A program made the position numbers and the translations under genes. A model generated the notes under the pieces. The model was not told where the DNA came from and searched no databases. It saw only the letters and a list, made by a program, of their open reading frames with translations. Positions 37,904 to 43,129 of a stretch of 43,129 nt of DNA are shown in pieces. How positions within the stretch are numbered: the stretch's first letter is position 1; each line of letters starts with the position of its first letter. The DNA comes from Gammaproteobacteria bacterium (GTDB taxonomy: Bacteria > Pseudomonadota > Gammaproteobacteria > Pseudomonadales > Azotimanducaceae_A), in the NCBI GenBank assembly GCA_012960755.1, contig DUAT01000018.1:1-43129 (forward strand). The letters run 5' to 3'.

Positions 37904-39643
37904 TTACTCGGGCTCAGGTCCCGTCCCATCCCTGGTATCAACAAAACGTTTTGGTGTCGTACCAATGAAAGCCCCTGATCCGTCACTGCTAAACCAACCG
38001 GTAATGTCCACGATCACATCAGTAGGTACATTGCTGAACAGACACACTGATCCATCATTGCCAATAGGTGCCACGACATTGTTGGCTACCACCTGTGTTG
38101 AAACGAAGTTCAGGTTGGATGCAAACGGACGAGACACACCGCAAGGCCAGACAGTCACAAAACCATCGATTTCGGGATTAACAATCGTGACATTCAACGC
38201 CGCCGCCGTCGCTGTGACGGGAACCTGTTGGCTCGCACCAGCTACCGTCAGGGTGATGTTGTGGATCGGCACTGACAGTTCGTCGACCGACGTTATCACA
38301 CCTGTTCTACCACCTGTACCATCACGTGTATCTACCAATCTGGTCGGAGTTGTTCCTGTGAACGACTGTCCAGGGAACCAGCCTGCCAGATCCACAACGA
38401 TATCGGTTGATACGAGTGAGTACAAACACACGGTACCCGCATTGCTAACGGGTGCTATTACCCCATTTGCCACGATCTGGGACTCGGTGTAGTTCACATT
38501 AGATGACTGGGGCCGTGCAACATCACAAGGCCACAGTGTAACGAACCCTGCCGCCGATGGTTGTACTACAGTTACGTTCAATGCTATTGCGCTTATCATT
38601 GAAGGGATTGTTGTTGACACACCTGCAGCATCAAGCACTGCCAGGTCGGTCACCTGGATTGTAAGGGGGCTACTTTCTTCTACCTGACCCAGTACACCAC
38701 CCGTGCCATCTCTCGTGTCTACGAGTCGAGTGGGAGTCGCACCTACATAGGCGGTGCCCTCAAACCATCCTGCTATATCGACAATCAAGTCCGTCTCATG
38801 AAGAGAATAGAAGCAAACCGAGCCCGGAGTGCCTATAGACGCTATCACTCCGTTGGGAACAATATCACCGGCCACAAAGTTGACATTAGATGCGTTTGGA
38901 CGCTCGACCCCACAGGGCCATACCGTGATAAAACCTGACTCTGTTGGATCTACAGCAGTGACGTTCAGCGAAACTGCCGTGGCGTTGGCAGGCACGCCCA
39001 GGAATCCACCAAAGGGGGAACTGAGCTGCTGCCCCACCACAGGGAGTTCAATCACCGCAGGTGGAGTTAAACGCACCCTGAACCTGCTGGCATCCAGTGG
39101 AAATGCATCGTCAGCATCAACAACGCCATCATTGTCGTCGTCCTCGTCACAAGCGTTACCCATGCCGTCGCCATCGGTGTTTAGCTGATCAGCATTGGAA
39201 ACAGATGGACAATTGTCGGTTGAATCTGGAATGCCATCCATATCTGCATCTGGTTCGTCTTCCTCCTCTACCGCGCCTTGTGAAACCCAATCTATGACGA
39301 GTTGAATACTGCTGTCGCTCAAAGTACCCCCAAGCGGCATGCGAGCGTTTAGTCCCGTGCCTAAAATCTTTCTAACCAGATAACTGGCATCGGGATCATT
39401 GGGTTTTATATAGTCCAGGGTAGGCATTTGACCAGATGGTACATTGACGATCTGATTGAATGACTGCCCTGCGCTCAAATTCGGGGGTTGGCTGCCGTTG
39501 TGGCAACCCGATAGTGCACAGGAAGGAGTAAACACCTGGGTCTGGACATCGTCCAAATCTACGGCATTTGCCAGATTTGACACAGCAATGATGAAAACTG
39601 TCATTATAGCGTTGCTGGAAAACCTGTGACCTATGTTCATCAC
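37904..39643 (-). CDS. Secreted haem-binding protein with TSP3 calcium repeats and three tandem beta domains
   Basis: This 579-residue exported protein of unknown function starts with a signal peptide (cut near NLANA-VDL, residue 27). Residues 30-125 form a small cytochrome-like domain with [10 protein letters not shown] (C42-x4-C47-H48) and a later RMPLGG Met that could ligate iron. Residues 126-185 are acidic thrombospondin type 3-like calcium repeats ([34 protein letters not shown]). Residues 186-579 hold three domains of about 115-130 residues, each with VWPC or LWPC, SN(V/L)N(F/Y), GSVC or GTVC and D(I/L)(A/T)GWF; two begin with [11 protein letters not shown] and the protein ends [15 protein letters not shown] associate this domain type mainly with actinobacterial secreted proteins. 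The gene lies 36 bp after apbE on the same strand. Confidence 0.75.
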   Translation of the reverse strand: MMNIGHRFSSNAIMTVFIIAVSNLANAVDLDDVQTQVFTPSCALSGCHNGSQPPNLSAGQSFNQIVNVPSGQMPTLDYIKPNDPDASYLVRKILGTGLNARMPLGGTLSDSSIQLVIDWVSQGAVEEEDEPDADMDGIPDSTDNCPSVSNADQLNTDGDGMGNACDEDDDNDGVVDADDAFPLDASRFRVRLTPPAVIELPVVGQQLSSPFGGFLGVPANATAVSLNVTAVDPTESGFITVWPCGVERPNASNVNFVAGDIVPNGVIASIGTPGSVCFYSLHETDLIVDIAGWFEGTAYVGATPTRLVDTRDGTGGVLGQVEESSPLTIQVTDLAVLDAAGVSTTIPSMISAIALNVTVVQPSAAGFVTLWPCDVARPQSSNVNYTESQIVANGVIAPVSNAGTVCLYSLVSTDIVVDLAGWFPGQSFTGTTPTRLVDTRDGTGGRTGVITSVDELSVPIHNITLTVAGASQQVPVTATAAALNVTIVNPEIDGFVTVWPCGVSRPFASNLNFVSTQVVANNVVAPIGNDGSVCLFSNVPTDVIVDITGWFSSDGSGAFIGTTPKRFVDTRDGTGPEPE

Positions 39644-39679
39644 TCGTTCGTAACTCTTTGCACAAGGGTAGCAATTATA

Positions 39680-40591
39680 TCACGAAAATTCGTCGTCGCC
39701 AGTCACCAGATGACCGTAACAGCCCAACTCAGAGTCAACAGCAAGATAAGATGCCCCACTACTATTTAACCAGGCCAACCCATCACGACCTTGCAACAAT
39801 GCAATCGAACTTATAGATCCGGCTACAACTGCCTTATCTGCAGCGACGCTAACACTTAACAAACTATCAACGGGCCAACCGGTTCTAGGATTAATCAGAT
39901 GGCTGAACCTCTTGCCTTCAATATCAAAGAACCTCTCGTAACCGCCGCTTGTCGCCAGTGCCCCACTGTGTAATTGAGTAACCGCGATGGGGTTCTCTGC
40001 TTTTGTGGGGTGTACAATTCCGATTCGCCAGGGTTTGTTGTCGGGTTGAGGACCAACAATTGAGATATCGCCTCCCAGATTGACAAGTCCATGTATGATG
40101 GACGCAGACCTGGCAAGAATAGACAAGGCGTCCGCTGCATATTCTTTTACCACACCGCCAAAGTCCAGCTCCATACCCCGTATAGATAGATACACGGTAT
40201 CTGCAGTCATTTTAACCTTGGTCCAGCCAACGAGATCGAGACATTTCTCGATTTCTGTCTCCAGAGGTATGCACAGTTGCTCCTTGTTCCACACGCGTCG
40301 CAGCACACCAGAGGTGATATCGAAGAGTCCATCACTTTGTTCAAAACAGACACCTGCATAGTGCAATATCGCACGGGTTTCCTGGTCAATGGTGACTGGT
40401 TTTGTTCCCGCTGATTGATTGATGCGACCAGTGACGCTATCTGAGCGGTATCGCGAATATTTCTGTTCGAAACGTTTTGCTTCTTCGATGCACCGCATTG
40501 CGACCTGCTCCACATGCTGTCGCTTTATCCCATAGAATCTTAGTTCACATGGGCAACCCATGGCGTGAAAAGGAAATTGGTACAATTCCAT
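39680..40591 (-). CDS. apbE: ApbE family FAD:protein FMN transferase
   Basis: ApbE enzymes attach FMN from FAD to Ser or Thr of exported redox proteins. The 303-residue protein has AMGCPCEL at the N-terminus, FDITSG, ELDFGGVVKEYAAD (FAD loop with conserved Lys), LVNLGGDISIVG, ATSGGYERFF and SHLINPRTGWPV. Two features are unusual. There is no signal peptide or lipobox and a stop codon lies five codons upstream of the ATG. In addition, the Mg-binding motif (AD...T in E. coli ApbE) reads AGSISS, so the Asp is Gly (258) and the Thr is Ser (262). The genomic partner is the DUF3570 barrel 46 bp upstream. Confidence 0.88.
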   Translation of the reverse strand: MELYQFPFHAMGCPCELRFYGIKRQHVEQVAMRCIEEAKRFEQKYSRYRSDSVTGRINQSAGTKPVTIDQETRAILHYAGVCFEQSDGLFDITSGVLRRVWNKEQLCIPLETEIEKCLDLVGWTKVKMTADTVYLSIRGMELDFGGVVKEYAADALSILARSASIIHGLVNLGGDISIVGPQPDNKPWRIGIVHPTKAENPIAVTQLHSGALATSGGYERFFDIEGKRFSHLINPRTGWPVDSLLSVSVAADKAVVAGSISSIALLQGRDGLAWLNSSGASYLAVDSELGCYGHLVTGDDEFS

Positions 40592-40637
40592 CGAAAAACA
40601 CTCTTATGATAAGGTCTACGCTTCCCTGGATGGGCGG

Positions 40638-41789
40638 CTAGAATCTGATATCGAAGCCGATAGATGCCAGGGTAAAATTGACAAGGGCAGGATGTTCAAA
40701 CTCTGAATCTGACAAGCCGTATTTCTTAGCGCTGATGTAACGGTCAAAGCTAGCGGTTATCGCCCAGTTGTTGTGATTCACAATACCTTTCAAACCGAAT
40801 GTAAAAGCACCATAAGTTGACAATCGGTAGTCACTGGATTGGTTGACCGTGAGCGGCAAGGTAAAATCATCAAAAGGCAAGTAGAAATCTGCCTCCCGTT
40901 GACTGTAGTAACGAACACTCGGCACAATCTGGAAACTGGCGCCAAGATTCTGGTGCCAGGCAGTTTGTAAGGTATGTGAATGTACGCCGAAGTCGTCCTC
41001 ATAATAACGATAGTCGAGGTGCCATGCACCATTACTCTTTTCCGCGTACCGGCGATAGCGCAGGCTCACTGCCCATTCGGATCGTTCATCTGGTCGGACG
41101 TCACGTAATTTATAGGGATCTGCTAAATAGCCATCATGCTTCGTCAGGCTGATACCAGACTGGAGCACTGAGGTTTTGTTCAGAACCTGGGTCCAACCAA
41201 TGGTGAAGGACCCGCTATGTTTGTTTTCTTTCTCAACCCGACCGAATAACAGTGCGTCAGTTGGTTCTATAACATCACTGGAATAGCTCAATCCTACCGC
41301 GAGGGTCGCCAGTTTTTGATTGAAATCCCACTCACCGGACAGTATGACTGCATCTGCTTCATAGTCGTTCTCTTGCGAATGAGACATTCCAATCCCCATA
41401 TACCCATTGTCAAAGTAACGATGGGTTGTTGCGCCGATCTCTGTCCGCGATTCCCTGATCGTCGCCCCGCTCATGATCAGGGCGGGCTGGCCATCAAGTC
41501 CCTCCACAGTGCCCTGGGGCGAGGCCCCGCTCATGGTCTCACGTGATGTATTGAATGAAAAACCCCAGTTTCTACCCATTGGTGTGAGTACGTGAAACTG
41601 GTGAATGTCAATTTCATACCGCTCATCACTACCTGTCAATACTTTATGTGCTGGTATATCACCCTCCTTATAGGATGATGTCATTATCGATAGTTCTGTT
41701 TCGACGGGTTGCGTCACCGCGAATGCTGGCAGCGACAAGGCTGCACTCGTTAATGCCAGAATAGGCGAGGGTTTGCCTTTTGTTTTCAT
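40638..41789 (-). CDS. DUF3570 outer-membrane beta-barrel protein
   Basis: This 383-residue protein has a signal peptide (cut after LPAFA, residue 24) and alternating beta-strand sequence to a C-terminal Phe (SIGFDIRF), the signal for outer-membrane insertion. The sequence pattern matches DUF3570. Two loops carry ApbE-like motifs: ETMSGAS (84-90) and LIMSGAT (104-110), compared with the flavinylation consensus Dxx(S/T)GA(T/S). That suggests covalent FMN, although this is inference. It lies 3 bp after the DUF4266 lipoprotein gene, in the order thioredoxin, DUF4266, DUF3570, ApbE that I know from other Gram-negatives. Confidence 0.85.
   Translation of the reverse strand: MKTKGKPSPILALTSAALSLPAFAVTQPVETELSIMTSSYKEGDIPAHKVLTGSDERYEIDIHQFHVLTPMGRNWGFSFNTSRETMSGASPQGTVEGLDGQPALIMSGATIRESRTEIGATTHRYFDNGYMGIGMSHSQENDYEADAVILSGEWDFNQKLATLAVGLSYSSDVIEPTDALLFGRVEKENKHSGSFTIGWTQVLNKTSVLQSGISLTKHDGYLADPYKLRDVRPDERSEWAVSLRYRRYAEKSNGAWHLDYRYYEDDFGVHSHTLQTAWHQNLGASFQIVPSVRYYSQREADFYLPFDDFTLPLTVNQSSDYRLSTYGAFTFGLKGIVNHNNWAITASFDRYISAKKYGLSDSEFEHPALVNFTLASIGFDIRF
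41460..41480 (-). other. Candidate flavinylation motif 2 in the DUF3570 protein
   Basis: It encodes LIMSGAT (residues 104-110). It has the SGAT core of ApbE targets but lacks the acidic residue at -3, so it is the weaker of the two. Confidence 0.4.
41520..41540 (-). other. Candidate flavinylation motif 1 in the DUF3570 protein
   Basis: It encodes ETMSGAS (residues 84-90). The acidic residue three places before Ser and the GAS ending fit the ApbE target consensus with Glu for Asp. It shares the DNA string ATGAGCGGGGC with motif 2. Confidence 0.45.
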
Positions 41790-41792
41790 GTG

Positions 41793-41999
41793 CTAATTAC
41801 AACCACAACCTGCACCTGCTACTTCGCTGCCGCCTGATGAGGCTTCTTTGCTAAAGTAGACCTGTCGATAAAGCGCGGAACCTAACTTGCCAACTTCGAG
41901 CTGCATTTCAGGCCTCGCCAGAGCGCCCCGTTCCCAGGGTTGAACCGATTGACAAGAACTCAACCCAAGAAGAATCATTACCAGGATCAATCTATTCAT
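41793..41999 (-). CDS. DUF4266 small lipoprotein with Gly/Cys tail
   Basis: This 68-residue exported lipoprotein has a lipobox LSSC (Cys16) at the end of its signal peptide. The mature part begins QSVQPWERGALARPEM, which is diagnostic of DUF4266. It ends VYFSKEASSGGSEVAGAGCGCN, a Gly- and Cys-rich tail with CGC that could bind metal, form disulfides or be modified. It overlaps the thioredoxin gene by 8 bp. Function is unknown, but it is recurrently beside DUF3570. Confidence 0.85.
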   Translation of the reverse strand: MNRLILVMILLGLSSCQSVQPWERGALARPEMQLEVGKLGSALYRQVYFSKEASSGGSEVAGAGCGCN

Positions 42000-42483
42000 C
42001 CTGGTTTATCAATCCTTTGATATGATCACGAATCATACGCATGTCACCTTGTTTGAAGCCGGTATGAGCCAACGTGATTTTTCGGGCCCGATCAATAACA
42101 AAGGAACTGGGCATACCGGGAAGTTGATAAATTTCTGCGACCTGACCTTTCGAATCGCTAAGCACCCTGTAGTTTACTGGAAATCGACGTAAAAAGCGGA
42201 CAGCATCTTGCTCTTGCTCATCCAAATTGATTGCAATCACGGCGAACTGATCTGTACCTAGTTCCGCCTGCAACTCAACGATTTGAGGTAGTGAAATTCG
42301 GCAGGGCCCACACCAGGAGGCCCAAAAATCAAGATAAATAACCTTGCCTTTAAAATCAGCGAGACCGACCTCTTGTACACCATCCAAAATCGGTAAGGAA
42401 AAAAATGGAGCGATATCGCCTTCCTTTACTGCGAAGGCGGTCATGCACCAGGAGCAAAGCACTGTGAGCAACAGGGGTTTCAT
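41992..42483 (-). CDS. TlpA-like periplasmic thioredoxin-family protein
   Basis: This 163-residue protein has a signal peptide (MKPLLLTVLCSWCMTAFA) and a redoxin domain (GDIAPFFSLPILDG, KGKVIYLDFWASWCGPC). The WCGPC active site (C57, C60) and GMPSSFVIDRARKI with the cis-Pro are intact. It could reduce or shuffle the Cys residues of the DUF4266 tail or of the haem motif in the last gene. It is the first gene of the operon, and 348 bp of non-coding DNA lie upstream. Confidence 0.9.
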   Translation of the reverse strand: MKPLLLTVLCSWCMTAFAVKEGDIAPFFSLPILDGVQEVGLADFKGKVIYLDFWASWCGPCRISLPQIVELQAELGTDQFAVIAINLDEQEQDAVRFLRRFPVNYRVLSDSKGQVAEIYQLPGMPSSFVIDRARKITLAHTGFKQGDMRMIRDHIKGLINQDE

Positions 42484-42831
42484 TATGCCTACTTTAATGT
42501 ATTAGAGAATAAGTGACTGATTACTCACTCTAGCGTACAAAACGCCCACATAAGGTTAAAGTTGCTCACCATTTAGAGTTTCTCAGCGATTGTGAGACAG
42601 GTTCTGATTTTTAGACAATGTATCTCGCCTCGTCGTTTGTCAACAAGTATCGATGTAAAAACAGACCCATTCAACACACAACATCGAACACTATAACGGA
42701 TCAATAAAGTCAATGTGCCCCGACCACACGACGGCTGTACCATTCCCTTGCGAACGACCGAGGAATTTAACTTTTTTGGATAATGCGGGGCCTATTGCAA
42801 TGCGAGAATTGCAGTAAGTATGAGGTTGTTT
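42484..42831. promoter_or_regulatory. Non-coding region upstream of the thioredoxin operon
   Basis: No gene is supported. The region should hold the minus-strand promoter of the five-gene operon; I see no convincing -35/-10 pair. A short inverted repeat TGCAAT/ATTGCA (about 42797-42814) lies beyond the end of the broken repeat-protein gene. Confidence 0.3.
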
Positions 42832-43038
42832 TTACTGTGGTGCCGGTCCCGTCCCATCCCGGGTATCGACAAACCGTTCCGGTGTTGTACCCACGAATGC
42901 ACCTTATGCATCAGCGCTAAACCAGCCGGAAACATCAACAATCACATCGGTCGGTACGTTGCTGTAAAGACACACTGAGCCATCATTTCCGATAGGGGCG
43001 ACCACGTTGTTGGCAACAATCTGACCTGCCACAAAACG
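42832..43038 (-). pseudogene. Broken paralogue of the three-repeat secreted protein (C-terminal piece)
   Basis: The minus-strand translation reads [39 protein letters not shown], a stop (TAA at 42904-42906), then [20 protein letters not shown] and APQ with a final stop at 42832. This aligns along its whole length with the end of the protein at 37904. Upstream, homology ends near 43038 where a transposase fragment begins. The in-frame stop and the truncation show it is a pseudogene. Confidence 0.85.
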
Positions 43039-43041
43039 TAG

Positions 43042-43129
43042 CTCGTCAGGCAGATGTACGGGAAGCTGCGGATAACGCCCCTCTACAACATCCCGTACTC
43101 GCCCGAGACTCAGCCCATCGAGGCCTGCT
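43042..43129 (+). pseudogene. 5'-truncated IS630/DDE-superfamily transposase fragment
   Basis: After a TAG at 43039, the plus strand reads LVRQMYGKLRITPLYNIPY then SPETQPIEAC to the window edge. The pattern PYSPE-x2-PIE is the hallmark of IS630-type DDE transposases, where PIE holds the last catalytic Glu. The upstream catalytic Asp residues are missing, so this is a fragment; it continues beyond the window. Confidence 0.65.

Noticed and set aside
37904..38400. DTRDGTGG repeats as ApbE flavinylation targets
   Set aside because: The consensus needs Dxx(S/T)GA(T/S). In DGTGG the Thr spacing is wrong and the Ala is missing.
43039..43129. Minus-strand open frame that seems to fuse a new N-terminus onto the broken repeat protein
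   Set aside because: The opposite strand reads as an IS630-type transposase (PYSPE...PIE), so the minus-strand frame is antisense to it.

Overview
The window reads as chromosomal DNA of a gammaproteobacterium. The block uvrB, thrS, infC (non-AUG start), rpmI, rplT, pheS, pheT, ihfA and a MerR-family regulator has gene order and protein lengths typical of that class. The surface-polysaccharide genes and the thioredoxin/DUF4266/DUF3570/ApbE set fit a free-living Gram-negative. The species cannot be fixed from the sequence.

Layout. (1) 1-1350: an IS3-family insertion sequence with orfA, orfB and imperfect terminal inverted repeats, sitting in debris of other genes. (2) 1643-11477, minus strand: polysaccharide locus 1, with GDP-L-fucose synthesis (gmd, fcl), two GT2-type glycosyltransferases, a two-component ABC exporter (Wzm/Wzt type) and dTDP-L-rhamnose synthesis (rfbDBAC). 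It lies directly downstream of a tRNA-Asn gene. (3) 11602-22225, plus strand except for tRNA-Asn and its promoter at the left edge: uvrB, tRNA-Val(GAC), a cluster of small hairpins, the thrS-to-merR translation and IHF block, and tRNA-Pro preceded by a decayed tRNA-Pro copy. (4) 22279-34454: polysaccharide locus 2, with a methyltransferase, a WecA/WbpL-type priming transferase, a WbpM-type dehydratase, two GT4 glycosyltransferases, an O-antigen ligase/polymerase, galU, ugd, a UDP-glucuronate 4-epimerase and manC. (5) 34472-37308, minus strand: cysD and fused cysNC for sulfate activation, then tRNA-Val(TAC) and tRNA-Asp on the plus strand. (6) 37904-42483, minus strand: a probable five-gene envelope redox operon made of a TlpA-like thioredoxin, a DUF4266 lipoprotein, a DUF3570 outer-membrane barrel, ApbE, and a secreted haem/calcium/three-repeat protein. 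(7) 42832-43129: a broken paralogue of that repeat protein cut by an IS630-like transposase fragment.

How it fits together. Locus 1 makes dTDP-rhamnose and GDP-fucose and supplies an exporter. Locus 2 supplies lipid-linked priming, GDP-mannose (the precursor of GDP-fucose), uronic acid sugars and a ligase or polymerase. They may serve one polysaccharide although about 10 kb of housekeeping genes separate them. The cysDNC genes could also supply PAPS for sulfation, although no sulfotransferase is visible here.

Most interesting: the region 6 operon. The DUF3570 barrel carries two SGA(S/T) motifs that look like ApbE flavinylation sites. The ApbE lacks a signal peptide and one expected Mg ligand. 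The last gene encodes three tandem domains of a type I associate with Actinobacteria, whose repeat register suggests circular closure. Other notable items are an AUC start for infC, a tRNA-Val with C33, and three hairpins whose inner stems shrink 6-5-4 bp with both arms changing together.
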